In this document: piece after piece, positions 6,280 to 14,958 of the stretch
Numbering within the stretch: position 1 is the stretch's first letter
How the letters are laid out: every line of letters begins with the position of its first letter
Source: Aphanizomenon flos-aquae FACHB-1287
GTDB lineage: Bacteria > Cyanobacteriota > Cyanobacteriia > Cyanobacteriales > Nostocaceae
DNA: 32,387 nt
Direction: 5' to 3'
Assembly (NCBI RefSeq): GCF_014698755.1
Contig: NZ_JACJTO010000043.1
Coordinates: forward strand, 1 to 32,387
Program-made: the position numbers and the translations under genes
Notes under the pieces: model-generated
Database searches by the model: none
Seen by the model: the letters and a program-made list of their open reading frames with translations, nothing else
Told to the model about the DNA's origin: nothing

Positions 6280-8748
6280 ATGACTGATCAAGAACTGCTG
6301 CAAATCATTGAAAAAGCTGCTAGAAACAATGAAATTACATTAGACCTCAGTAACAATCAACTGACAACATTGCCAGAAGCCATTGCCCAACTCTCCAATC
6401 TGAGGGAGCTTGACCTCAGTTACAATCAACTGACAACATTGCCAGAAGCCATTGCCCAACTCTCCAATCTGAGCGGGCTTGACCTCGGTGACAATCAACT
6501 GACAACATTGCCAGAAGCCATTGCCCAACTCTCCAATCTGAGGGGGCTTGACCTCAGTAACAATCAACTGACAACATTGCCAGAAGCCATTGCCCAACTC
6601 TCCAATCTGAGCGGGCTTGACCTCAGAAACAATCAACTGACAACATTGCCAGAAGCCATTGCCCAACTCTCCAATCTGAGCGGGCTTGACCTCAGTTACA
6701 ATCAACTGACAACATTGCCAGAAGCCATTGCCCAACTCTCCAATCTGAGGGGGCTTTACCTCAGTGACAATCAACTGACAACATTGCCAGAGGCCATTAA
6801 ACAATTATCTCAACTCGAAAAACTCGATTTACGTGGGAATCAGCTAAATATTCCCGCGGAAATTTTAGGGAGCAGTTGGGATAGCTTAGGTAAACCGTCA
6901 CAGATTCTCACCTACTATTTCTCTCTGGCAACCGAGGAGAAACAACCTCTCAATGAAGCTAAGGTATTGCTAGTTGGTCAAGGAACTGTGGGTAAAACTT
7001 CCCTAGTTAAACGACTGATTAATAACACATTTGATGCCAACGAAAGCAAAACCCAAGGCATCAATATTGAAAATTGGGATTTAGAAGTTAATGGGCAAAA
7101 CATTCGACTAAATATATGGGATTTTGGTGGACAGGAAATCATGCACGCTACCCACCAATTTTTTCTCACTAAACGAAGCCTTTATTTGCTGGTAATTAAT
7201 GCCCGTGAAAATGAACAACAAAATAGATTGGAATATTGGCTAAAAATTATTCAGAGTTTTGGCGGTGATTCTCCGATTATTTTAGTTGGCAATAAAATTG
7301 ATGATCATCCTTTGGATCTTGATCAAACAGGCTTACGCAGAAAATACGAAAATATTAAAGATATAGTTCCTATTTCTTGTAAAACTGGAGAAGGTATAGA
7401 AAATTTATTATCAATTATTAAACGCGAACTTACTAATTTAGAAGGCATTAACGAACCTTTACCTAACAGTTGGTTTCAGGTAAAAACCCATTTAGAAAAT
7501 ATGGAAAAGGACTATATTCTCTACCACGAATATGAGGGTATTTGCCAGAGTGAAAAAATTAATGAAAAACTTAAACAATCTACTTTAATTGAATTGCTGC
7601 ATCAACTGGGTATTGTTCTCAATTTTAGAGATGATTTCGGCTTAAAAGGTGTTCCGGTACTTAATTCGGAATGGGTAACAAGTGGTGTTTATAAAATTCT
7701 CAATGACAATTTATTAATGACTCAATTTCGGGGTATATTGACACTTAAAGAACTAAGAAGAATTTTAGATTCTGTTAAATATCCCGACGATAAGCCAGAA
7801 TTTATTATCAAAATGATGGAGAAGTTTGAACTCTGTTTTCCTTTGGATAATAAAAATCAATATCTCATTCCTGACTTGTTACCAAAGGAAGAACCTGCAA
7901 CTGGGGAATGGGAGAATGTTCTGGCTTTTGAATATCATTATAATATTTTACCTAGCAGCATTATTTCCCGTTTTATTGTGAGAATGCACCATCAAGCAGA
8001 TAAAAAAACTTGGTGGCGAAGTGGTATTGTATTAAAATCTGGCAACAATCGAGCATTATTAAAAAGTGATCAAGAAGACCGCAAAATCTTTATTTTTATT
8101 AGTGGTAATAGTTTCACCCGCAGAGAGTTACTCTCAATGATTCGTTCTCAGTTCGATAGTATTCATCAAACTATTAAAGGTTTAGAAGCGAAAGAAAAAG
8201 TACCAATTCCCGGATATTCTGGTATATTTGCAGATTATAAAAATTTACTGGTTTATGCAGAGAGAAATTCACCTTACATTCCCGAAGGACTAATAGAAAC
8301 ATTTAATGCGCTAGAACTGCTAAATGGGATTGAATCAGAAGCAGAAAGACGAAAACGCCAAAATCGTGAGAGAATAGAATCACAAAAACCACGCGAACCG
8401 ACTATGGAACCAAAACCTGAAAAACCAACTATTTCTTCTGCTGAACGGGGTATTGCTTTGGCTATGGCTTTACTAGTATTAATAGCTTTTATCGTCCTGA
8501 TTCTCAACCCTAGAAGTATGAATGGTAATGCTTTAGCTATTGTACGATTTTTAGCATCTGCATTTGCTGGTATTGCCGGTTATTTAGTTTCTGGTGATCT
8601 TGGTTTAGAATCTTCAATACCTTTTATGAGGACAAAAACCCAAGTTAAAGCCACGGGAGCATTTGCAGTATTTGTTTTAGTATTTCTACTTTTTTATATG
8701 GGTGTTCCTACTTCCGAAATAACACCACAACCAACCCCCACACCCTGA
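6280..8748 (+). CDS. LRR-Roc-COR (ROCO) GTPase with C-terminal membrane domain
   Basis: An 822-aa ROCO protein. Eight leucine-rich repeats of 23 residues (21-204; consensus LDLxxNQLTTLPEAIAQLSNL) form a ligand-sensing solenoid. The Roc GTPase spans about 226-385 with G1 GQGTVGKT (233-240), G3 DFGGQ (281-285) and G4 NKID (338-341), so it should bind GTP. The COR dimerisation domain covers about 395-610. A basic, proline-rich linker (about 680-720) leads to three predicted membrane helices (724-742, 750-770, 791-807). Bacterial ROCO GTPases cycle between monomer and dimer; the membrane tail suggests a bilayer-acting output or membrane anchoring. No kinase domain is present. The first six LRRs are nearly identical at the DNA level. 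The gene is convergent with 8763-9371. Confidence 0.9.
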   Translation: MTDQELLQIIEKAARNNEITLDLSNNQLTTLPEAIAQLSNLRELDLSYNQLTTLPEAIAQLSNLSGLDLGDNQLTTLPEAIAQLSNLRGLDLSNNQLTTLPEAIAQLSNLSGLDLRNNQLTTLPEAIAQLSNLSGLDLSYNQLTTLPEAIAQLSNLRGLYLSDNQLTTLPEAIKQLSQLEKLDLRGNQLNIPAEILGSSWDSLGKPSQILTYYFSLATEEKQPLNEAKVLLVGQGTVGKTSLVKRLINNTFDANESKTQGINIENWDLEVNGQNIRLNIWDFGGQEIMHATHQFFLTKRSLYLLVINARENEQQNRLEYWLKIIQSFGGDSPIILVGNKIDDHPLDLDQTGLRRKYENIKDIVPISCKTGEGIENLLSIIKRELTNLEGINEPLPNSWFQVKTHLENMEKDYILYHEYEGICQSEKINEKLKQSTLIELLHQLGIVLNFRDDFGLKGVPVLNSEWVTSGVYKILNDNLLMTQFRGILTLKELRRILDSVKYPDDKPEFIIKMMEKFELCFPLDNKNQYLIPDLLPKEEPATGEWENVLAFEYHYNILPSSIISRFIVRMHHQADKKTWWRSGIVLKSGNNRALLKSDQEDRKIFIFISGNSFTRRELLSMIRSQFDSIHQTIKGLEAKEKVPIPGYSGIFADYKNLLVYAERNSPYIPEGLIETFNALELLNGIESEAERRKRQNRERIESQKPREPTMEPKPEKPTISSAERGIALAMALLVLIAFIVLILNPRSMNGNALAIVRFLASAFAGIAGYLVSGDLGLESSIPFMRTKTQVKATGAFAVFVLVFLLFYMGVPTSEITPQPTPTP
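6340..6822 (+). repeat. Tandem 69-bp repeats encoding the LRRs
   Basis: Seven in-frame 69-bp units start at 6340. The first six are nearly identical, with differences confined to a few codons after the LDL motif and after SNL; the seventh diverges and an eighth at 6823 is degenerate. Identity at synonymous sites shows recent duplication or gene conversion rather than old protein-level constraint. The array also creates a long spurious repeated frame on the opposite strand. Confidence 0.95.
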
Positions 8749-8762
8749 TGAAAATCCTCATA

Positions 8763-9371
8763 TTAACCGATAGGATAACATCCCGGATTAACTGCGTGAA
8801 TAAATTCACTCCCCGCTAGTGGTCTTCCCCGTTTATAGGTGGCTTCTTGGGGTTGTCCCCAACCTAATTGTAAAATGAGTTCTAAAAAATTCGGGTTTTC
8901 CCATTTTAATAAAGCTGACCATTGTGTTCTTTGGGTAATTCTTTCTACATCTATTTTGGCAATTTTTTGATGTTGTTTACCATTACTAAAACTTAAATAT
9001 AAATCCATTTCTTCTGTCACTAAATACCAAAATTCTAAAATTGAATTTTTGGCAAGTTTCAATATTTGGAAATCAATTTCTAAAGCAATTAATTCGGGAT
9101 CAATTTCTGGATAATGGAGATTTTTATTCTTAATAGTGATATCTTTCCAGATAATTCCAGAAACTTGATTTTCTCGTTGATATTCATGAATAGAGGTTTT
9201 AAAATCTTGATAAGCAGTGAATTTTTGTAGCCCGTCGGTTCTGATAAACTGATCTATAATGGGATTACCAGAAACAGTTATATCTAATTTTAACCGTTCT
9301 CCTTTTAGACAAGCTTGGCGTTCAGTTGCCAAAATTTGAATTAACTCTTGGGTATTGTAAATATTTGACAT
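8763..9371 (-). CDS. Conserved-looking hypothetical protein
   Basis: A 202-aa soluble protein without signal peptide or membrane helix; I do not recognise the family. The first 60 residues are helical (TQELIQILATERQACLKGERLKLDI). The middle has alternating strands (FEILEFWYLV-like segments, DLYLSFSNG), and the end is GRPLAGSEFIHAVNPGCYPIG. Codon use and base composition resemble the neighbours, so it is probably a real gene. It is convergent with the ROCO gene, with 14 bp between the stop codons. Nothing in the context fixes a role. Confidence 0.65.
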   Translation of the reverse strand: MSNIYNTQELIQILATERQACLKGERLKLDITVSGNPIIDQFIRTDGLQKFTAYQDFKTSIHEYQRENQVSGIIWKDITIKNKNLHYPEIDPELIALEIDFQILKLAKNSILEFWYLVTEEMDLYLSFSNGKQHQKIAKIDVERITQRTQWSALLKWENPNFLELILQLGWGQPQEATYKRGRPLAGSEFIHAVNPGCYPIG

Positions 9372-10039
9372 TAGAACAAGACCTAATTAGTTATTAGTTA
9401 TTAGTTGTGAAACTAATTGTTAATTTTGGATTAGATAGTAATCAAGACTGATTGAATATCTAATTATTATCTCTTGATAGTTATATAAATGTCGTATCAT
9501 AACCAACGATTTATCTCATTATTTATTTCATAGTAAGAATATGCAGATAATTCTATTTTACCTTTAGGAGTAACATTAAAAAAGGGCTGAATAAGTAGAA
9601 CCCAAAGCTTAGGAGTATTGTGTATAAATCCTGACAATGTTTAAAAAACTAACCGCAAAAAACTCTAATTATGATAATCTTATGAATTTAACTAAATTTT
9701 TGAACTGCCGACTTATTCTCCTCATTTAAACTTACCCCTCTTCTGTTACTTTCCGAGTATAATAAATAAAAGAATCAAGAAAAAACTCTACAAGGCAGGT
9801 AGGGCAATGGTGTAGAATTACAAATCCTGAAACATTGCTTAATTGTTCAACCACTCTTATTATTTTGGTTGATTTATCCTTGGTTTGATATTTTTCCCAA
9901 TTCCTATTTACTGCTTAGATTTAATCAGCTTATTGATGCAATGAATGGATTTCTTCCCTTTTATTCTTCTGGATAATTTAGTTCATTTACTACTTGCTTA
10001 ATTCGGAAAGTGACAGAAGATAGATATACCGAAAATTAC
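9372..10039. other. Long AT-rich gap, decayed DNA
   Basis: About 670 bp without a convincing gene. It begins with ttagttattagttattagttg (9385-9406), a short repeat of a type scattered through such genomes. All frames are broken by frequent stops. Fragments near 9820-9970 translate into hydrophobic pieces that could be transposase or other gene debris, but I could not assign them. Together with the Uma2 pseudogene that follows, this looks like a graveyard segment. Confidence 0.4.
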
Positions 10040-10377
10040 CATCTCTAGAGAGGAAGTAGAACGCAGTTATACCCCTCACAAACAGGGTGAACTTCCTGTG
10101 GTGGTGATGGAATTTCTCCCTGATACAAGATGAAAATGACCGTTATTGGTTAGAGGAAATGGATTTATTTATTGGTGTGTGGTCAGGAAAGCGGGAAAAC
10201 CGTGATGGTTACTGGTTGCGCTGGTGGGATAAACAGGGTAATTTGTTATTGTGGGGGTTTGAGTCAGTTGAGCAGGAACGACGGGAAAAGGAACAAGAAC
10301 GACGAGAAAAGGAAGTTGCTTTACAACGTTTAGCAGATTTGGAGAAACGATTGCGAGATGCGGGAATTGAAGTTTAA
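10040..10377 (+). pseudogene. Uma2-family (DUF820) endonuclease-like pseudogene
   Basis: Two parts of a Uma2-type protein are joined out of frame. The first (SREEVERSYTPHKQGELPVVVMEFLPDT, about 10049-10130) matches the conserved PVVVxEFLSDT strand of Uma2 nuclease-fold proteins and runs into TGA. The second (DENDRYWLEEMDLFIGVW..., then LRWWDKQGNLLLWGFE and a C-terminal coiled coil, about 10132-10377) is the C-terminal third. The central part that should carry the nuclease core is missing, consistent with an internal deletion near 10130, and the N-terminus is also absent. The frame from ATG 10159 (72 aa) is only the surviving tail. Such genes are multi-copy in cyanobacteria. Confidence 0.75.
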
Positions 10378-10497
10378 ACTAGATTCTGTTTCCCAGGATA
10401 AGGCTCAAAAAAATTTTTAGATCGCTTCGTTTCACTACACTCTTAATGGTAAAGCAAAGAAGAGCAAAGGGCAAAAGCGCGAGAGTGCAAAAGGCTA

Positions 10498-12423
10498 TTA
10501 AGTCCTCCCAACAGCGCAGACAACACGAAAACCAATAGCGTGGGTTTTGTAGTCGGGTTTGTCGCCTTTGCGATGAGCAGAACGGCAAACTTCAGGCTTG
10601 CTGGCCCACGAACCACCCCGCTTCGCCTTGTCATTGTCGCTTTGACTTGTCCAAGCACTACCATCTTTAGGCGCATTTGCATAATTATTATGCCAATCAT
10701 CTTGACACCATTCCCAGACATTGCCGTGCATATTGTATAATCTAAAAGCATTAGGCTGAAACTTATCTACATTTGTTGTTTCATTATAACTATGCTTAAT
10801 ATTAGCGTAGTCAGTATAATTAGCTAAGTCAGTTGTAATCGTTTCCCCAAAATGAAAGGGTGTAGTCGTCCCCGCACGACAAGCATATTCCCATTCTGCT
10901 TCGCTGGGTAGACGATATTCCCGTCCTGTCTTTTTACTCAACTTTTGACAAAACTCCACAGCATTATTCCAAGATACTTGTTCTACAGGACGTTTTGCTC
11001 CTTTGAAACTAGAAGGATTGTTACCCATGATTTGTTGGTACTGCTCTTGAGTCACAACATATTTACCCATATAAAAACCAGGTACATTTACCTGATGTTG
11101 TGGACTTTCACTTCCATCTGTACTCCTACCTTTTTCTGATTCTGGTGAACCCATCATAAAAGAACCGCCAGGGATTTGTACCATTTCCAGGGTGATATTA
11201 TTACCCAAATCTTCTTTATCTTCTTTATCTTCTTTACAGTTTACTTTTGGCGGCGGTAGAAAATAATCTTTTAATGGTTTCGTCGCTATCCCTCCTAAAT
11301 AGGCTAAACTTAAATAGATTAAAAATTGTCTGCGACGTATCAAATATTTTTGTTTAATCTTATAAACTTCTACTTCTAGATTCTTATTTTCCCTTATTAG
11401 GTTGTTATTTTCCGTTATTAGATTGTCATTTAGATTCTTATTTTCCCTTATTAGGTTGTTATTTTCCGTTATTAGATTGTTATTTTCCGTTATTAGATTG
11501 TCATTTTCCCTTGTTAGATTGCTATTTTTTATAGCAATTTTTTCAAGAACCGATATTGCCTCTAAGTCAACACCAGGAACACCCAAAACCCTAATCCATA
11601 TTTGTTTTGCTAACTGAAAATTTCCCTCGTTTTCATATCTGTATGCCTCTAATTTCAATGGCTCAACATCTTTAAGAGTAGCAGCTTGCTCTAACAAAAT
11701 ATAATTCACTTTATGTGGCGGGTCTACCTTGAGATAAGGATTTTGTTCTTGCTTTTGATGTCTAATATTTAAGTCAGGAACAGCATACCTGAGATATCTA
11801 TCTAATCGTTCCACAGTGGCACAATTAGCTTCACCATGTAATCGTAAACCTTCTAATAAGGTATATGTAAATGAACCATGTTGTAATTCGGCAATTTCCC
11901 AAGATTTCTGGTTAGCAGTACAGGAATAAAAAGTAATTACTCCTTGGTGTTTTTCTAAACCTATTCCTAAACCACTACGACTACTTTCTTCTCGACAAGC
12001 ATCTAAAAATAAAACTACATTATCAGCGCCACAACGACGCAATCTTTCAGTAATGTATTCAACGGAAATAGCTGTACTTTTAATATCCCCAGGGTTACTA
12101 TCTGCAAGCATTAAATAATCTTTGTCTTCATGACGGATACCATGTCCAGCAAAAAAGAACCATAAATTATCCCCTGGTTTTAATAGAGGTTTTTCAAATT
12201 GTGCTTGTAAAAATCGCTGCAACTGTCCGTAAGTTGGTTGAGTGGGAATTGGTGGACTGGTGTTAATGGGTGGAGAGTCCTCTGTAAACAAAAACACCTC
12301 ATCAAATTTCGCTTCTTCCCGAAACCAAGCGGCCATTGCTTCCGCGTCCCGTTTAGCAAAGTTTAGGGCTTGCAGGTTGTTATATTGATTAATGCCGATA
12401 CTAATTGCCCAATTATTACCCAT
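10498..12423 (-). CDS. Caspase-like (C14) peptidase fused to FGE-sulfatase domain
   Basis: A 641-aa protein from ATG 12423; the frame extends 19 codons upstream, but MGNNWAISIGINQY is the standard start of these caspases and GGAG (12431-12434) sits 7 nt before it. The caspase domain (1-245) has the catalytic pair His94 (FAGHG) and Cys143 (LFLDACREE). A helical linker (250-300) leads to an asparagine/leucine coiled coil (307-349), a possible short membrane helix (367-384) and a KED-rich spacer. A formylglycine-generating-enzyme-like domain spans 407-641 (MVQIPGGSFMMGS, RLPSEAEWEYACRAGT, MHGNVWEWCQD, RGGSWASKP, GFRVV). In such fusions the FGE-like domain often serves as a binding module. The Pepco-like gene lies 94 bp upstream on the same strand. 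Confidence 0.9.
   Translation of the reverse strand: MGNNWAISIGINQYNNLQALNFAKRDAEAMAAWFREEAKFDEVFLFTEDSPPINTSPPIPTQPTYGQLQRFLQAQFEKPLLKPGDNLWFFFAGHGIRHEDKDYLMLADSNPGDIKSTAISVEYITERLRRCGADNVVLFLDACREESSRSGLGIGLEKHQGVITFYSCTANQKSWEIAELQHGSFTYTLLEGLRLHGEANCATVERLDRYLRYAVPDLNIRHQKQEQNPYLKVDPPHKVNYILLEQAATLKDVEPLKLEAYRYENEGNFQLAKQIWIRVLGVPGVDLEAISVLEKIAIKNSNLTRENDNLITENNNLITENNNLIRENKNLNDNLITENNNLIRENKNLEVEVYKIKQKYLIRRRQFLIYLSLAYLGGIATKPLKDYFLPPPKVNCKEDKEDKEDLGNNITLEMVQIPGGSFMMGSPESEKGRSTDGSESPQHQVNVPGFYMGKYVVTQEQYQQIMGNNPSSFKGAKRPVEQVSWNNAVEFCQKLSKKTGREYRLPSEAEWEYACRAGTTTPFHFGETITTDLANYTDYANIKHSYNETTNVDKFQPNAFRLYNMHGNVWEWCQDDWHNNYANAPKDGSAWTSQSDNDKAKRGGSWASKPEVCRSAHRKGDKPDYKTHAIGFRVVCAVGRT
11377..11505 (-). 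repeat. In-frame 21-bp repeats encoding an Asn/Leu coiled coil
   Basis: Heptad-length units (LITENNN, LIRENKN; residues 307-349 of the caspase protein) are near identical at the DNA level, showing as repeated tttccgttattagattg on the plus strand. Unit length equals one coiled-coil heptad, so copy-number change would lengthen the stalk between the peptidase and FGE domains without breaking the frame. Confidence 0.85.
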
Positions 12424-12466
12424 TAGAAAGCTCCGAAAATTAAATATGCGTGATCCACAACCTTTG

Positions 12467-12492
12467 TAGAGACGTTCCATGGAATGTCTCTA
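12467..12492. repeat. 26-bp palindrome (dispersed repeat)
   Basis: TAGAGACGTTCCA followed by TGGAATGTCTCTA forms a 13-bp inverted repeat with one G-T pair and no spacer. The type (tagagacgttccatgg...) is widespread in cyanobacterial spacers. It sits between the Pepco-like gene and the caspase gene and could form a hairpin in a joint transcript. Confidence 0.75.
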
Positions 12493-12517
12493 TACTTTAC
12501 CAGAGAGGCCTATTTTT

Positions 12518-12922
12518 CTATGATTGTCTCTTGAATTTAAAGGTCAGACTGCCTTTCCCGCCTACTTTCCCCCCTGTTCCGAATAAACTCAGTTGTCCTT
12601 CTCCATTGACTTCTACAGAAACTTCTACTTCATCTAAGCGAATTTTAGAATCATCTGTATCAGCTTCATCCAAGCATTCCCGCATAGCTTGTATAAATCC
12701 CCTCATTTCCTGCTTGAGTTTTGTAACCTCAACTTTATGTCTAGTAATTACTACTTTGTCTTTTTCTTTAGTGACTATTATTTGTTCCTCAGTAGTCTTA
12801 CTTTTCAGTGTTCCACCTATATCACCACTGCTTCTAGCACCGTCAATGGTTGTCATTGAGGTTTCCGCGACTTCTTCAGTAATAATCCATAGGCTGTCTG
12901 GGGTAAAAAATTCTGCTGACAT
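12518..12922 (-). CDS. Small Pepco/Trypco-like domain protein
   Basis: A 134-aa protein. The N-terminus (MSAEFFTPDSLWIITEE) and acidic middle lead to a glycine-rich beta segment, VEVSVEVNGEGQLSLFGTGG, ending in KGSLTFKFKR. This overall pattern resembles the small peptidase-co-occurring domains (Pepco, Trypco) described as partners of caspase and trypsin effectors in NTP-dependent conflict systems. It lies immediately upstream of, and co-directional with, the caspase gene, which fits. Assignment to the exact domain family is from memory of the pattern, not a search; an ordinary conserved hypothetical is the alternative. No Shine-Dalgarno is seen before the ATG. Confidence 0.6.
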   Translation of the reverse strand: MSAEFFTPDSLWIITEEVAETSMTTIDGARSSGDIGGTLKSKTTEEQIIVTKEKDKVVITRHKVEVTKLKQEMRGFIQAMRECLDEADTDDSKIRLDEVEVSVEVNGEGQLSLFGTGGKVGGKGSLTFKFKRQS

Positions 12923-12982
12923 AAAACTTACTACTTGTATGGTTATAAAAATAAATTACCATAAGTAGTTATATTTATCAAA

Positions 12983-13004
12983 GGGCGGGCAAGATGCCCA
13001 CCCC
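12983..13004. repeat. Palindromic dispersed repeat (GGGC-aagat-GCCC family)
   Basis: GGGCGGGC-aagat-GCCCACCC forms an 8-bp stem with one mismatch around the same AAGAT loop as the palindrome at 3348-3366, indicating one dispersed family. It lies after the proS stop codon and may also fold in that transcript's 3' end. Confidence 0.7.
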
Positions 13005-13018
13005 ACAATATTTGAGTC

Positions 13019-14827
13019 TTAACCTGCTATTGCCTCATTAATCCATTGTTGTAATGTATTAATGACTTCTTCAATGGCTATTTCTTGAGATTCACGAGTT
13101 GCGCGTTTGACTATTTCGACTTTACCATTTGTAATGGCGCGACCTGTGACAATTCTGAAGGGAATACCAATTAAATCCGCATCTTTGAATTTAACACCTG
13201 CTCGTTCATCTCTATCATCTAATAAGGTTTCTACTCCTACTTTATTAAGTTCTGTGTAAAGTTTTTCTGCGACTTCAATTTGTTGAACATCTTTAATGTT
13301 AGGAATTGTGATAATAGCGTGATATGGTGCGATCGCTATTGGCCAAATTATGCCATCTTTATCATAAGATTGTTCTACGGCTGATTGTGCTAATCTTGAC
13401 ACACCAACACCGTAACAACCCATAACTAGAGGCTTTTCTTCCCCTTGTTCATTGGTATAAGTTGCACCCATAGCTTGAGAGTATTTTGTACCAAGTTGGA
13501 AGATGTGACCGGCTTCAATGCCTCTAGCTGTTTGTAGGCTTTGGTTTGGGTTGTGAAGGGAGCGATCGCCTAATTTAGCCTTACGAATATCTACGGTTAT
13601 CGCAGGTAATGTAAACTGCTCACCCCAATTTGCGCCAACTACGTGAAAACCGCTGGTATTAGCACCAGTGACAAAGTTCTTTAACTCCACAGCAGTTTTA
13701 TCTACCAAGCGGACAAACTGAGAATTTACCTGTTTATTAACCGCAATATAATCATCACTAATATCTGGTGCAATATAACCTAAAGGTAAAGATTTTGCTT
13801 GCCATGTTGCTTGGGTTTCAACATTTGGTACAGTTAAAGTTAGGATAGTTTTAGCACCAAATTGAGGAGCTAATTTAGTTAATTCATTTTGTAATTTAAC
13901 TTCGTTAATTTCCTGATCTCCGCGAATATTTATTAACACCAAAACTGTAAAACCATTATCATAAACAGTTTGATATAAAACATTTTTGACAATTTGGGTA
14001 GGAGAACATTTCAAAAAATTACAAAGTTTTTCAATTGTATCAATTCCTGGAGTTTCCCGTTTTTCAAAAGTTGTAAAAGGTGAAATTTCTACTTCTGCTG
14101 GTAACGAAACTGCCTTTTCTACATTTGCTGCATATTTACCATCTTCAGTATAGAGAACTTCGTCTTCTCCCGCATCTGCTAACACCATAAATTCTGTAGA
14201 ACCAGAACCACCAATAGCACCAGAATCAGCTTCCACAGCCCGAAAAGCCAAACCAGAACGACGTAACATATTACTATAAGCAGTGTACATTTCCTGGTAA
14301 GTTTTTTTCAAACTTTCTTCATCAGCATGGAAAGAATAACCATCTTTCATAATAAATTCTCGTCCGCGCATTAAACCAAACCGGGGACGAATTTCATCAC
14401 GAAATTTAGTTTGGATTTGATATAAATGTACAGGTAATTGACGATATGAACGAATCATATCACGGGCAACAGTAGTAATTACTTCCTCATGAGTTGGACC
14501 TAATCCTAATTGTTGTTCTCTTCTATCAACTAAAGAAAACATAATTCCTTCAGCCTTAGTATAAGTATCCCATCTTCCCGACTCTTGCCATAATTCCGCA
14601 GGTTGTAATTGCGGTAATAAACATTCTTGTGCGCCAGTAGCATTCATTTCTTCCCGCACAATTTGAGAAACCTTTTGCAAAACTCGCCACATTAGGGGAA
14701 GATAAGCATAAATCCCACTACCAATACGACGAATATAACCAGCACGGAGTAGTAATTTATGACTAGGAATTTCCGCATCAGCCGGATCATCCCGTAGTGT
14801 AACAAATAACATTTGTGATAATCGCAT
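13019..14827 (-). CDS. proS: Prolyl-tRNA synthetase
   Basis: A 602-aa class II aminoacyl-tRNA synthetase of the bacterial type, charging tRNA-Pro in the cytoplasm. The N-terminal catalytic core has [19 protein letters not shown], the motif 1 region ([18 protein letters not shown]) and motif 2 ([24 protein letters not shown]). The insertion editing domain spans about 235-380 (YbaK-like, removes misacylated Ala). The catalytic core resumes with [15 protein letters not shown] and motif 3 ([11 protein letters not shown]), and the anticodon-binding domain is at 500-602. The length is normal. AAAGGA precedes the ATG by a suitable distance. It appears monocistronic, divergent from the acyltransferase. 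Confidence 0.96.
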   Translation of the reverse strand: MRLSQMLFVTLRDDPADAEIPSHKLLLRAGYIRRIGSGIYAYLPLMWRVLQKVSQIVREEMNATGAQECLLPQLQPAELWQESGRWDTYTKAEGIMFSLVDRREQQLGLGPTHEEVITTVARDMIRSYRQLPVHLYQIQTKFRDEIRPRFGLMRGREFIMKDGYSFHADEESLKKTYQEMYTAYSNMLRRSGLAFRAVEADSGAIGGSGSTEFMVLADAGEDEVLYTEDGKYAANVEKAVSLPAEVEISPFTTFEKRETPGIDTIEKLCNFLKCSPTQIVKNVLYQTVYDNGFTVLVLINIRGDQEINEVKLQNELTKLAPQFGAKTILTLTVPNVETQATWQAKSLPLGYIAPDISDDYIAVNKQVNSQFVRLVDKTAVELKNFVTGANTSGFHVVGANWGEQFTLPAITVDIRKAKLGDRSLHNPNQSLQTARGIEAGHIFQLGTKYSQAMGATYTNEQGEEKPLVMGCYGVGVSRLAQSAVEQSYDKDGIIWPIAIAPYHAIITIPNIKDVQQIEVAEKLYTELNKVGVETLLDDRDERAGVKFKDADLIGIPFRIVTGRAITNGKVEIVKRATRESQEIAIEEVINTLQQWINEAIAG

Positions 14828-14958
14828 TGTTTTTTCCTTTACTTACTAACTTTTCAAATCGCGTAGGTTTAAAATGTTTCCACGTCAGAAGAAAATAGGG
14901 AACAGGGTGCAGAAAATGTTTATCTATTACCTATTACCCATTATCTATTACCAATAAA

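Noticed and set aside
6340-6804. Long repeated minus-strand frame opposite the LRR region
   Set aside because: It is the reverse-frame shadow of the 69-bp repeats; absence of stops follows from repeat identity, and the protein has no independent support.
10159-10377. Intact 72-aa gene
   Set aside because: It is the C-terminal tail of a Uma2 protein whose N-terminal part is present just upstream in another frame, so it is part of a pseudogene.
11402-11617. Plus-strand frame of repeated hydrophobic residues opposite the coiled coil
   Set aside because: Shadow of the 21-bp repeats in the caspase gene; no Shine-Dalgarno or other evidence.
12450-12968. 172-aa plus-strand frame over the Pepco-like gene
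   Set aside because: Overlaps the better supported minus-strand frame entirely and has a composition typical of antisense translation.
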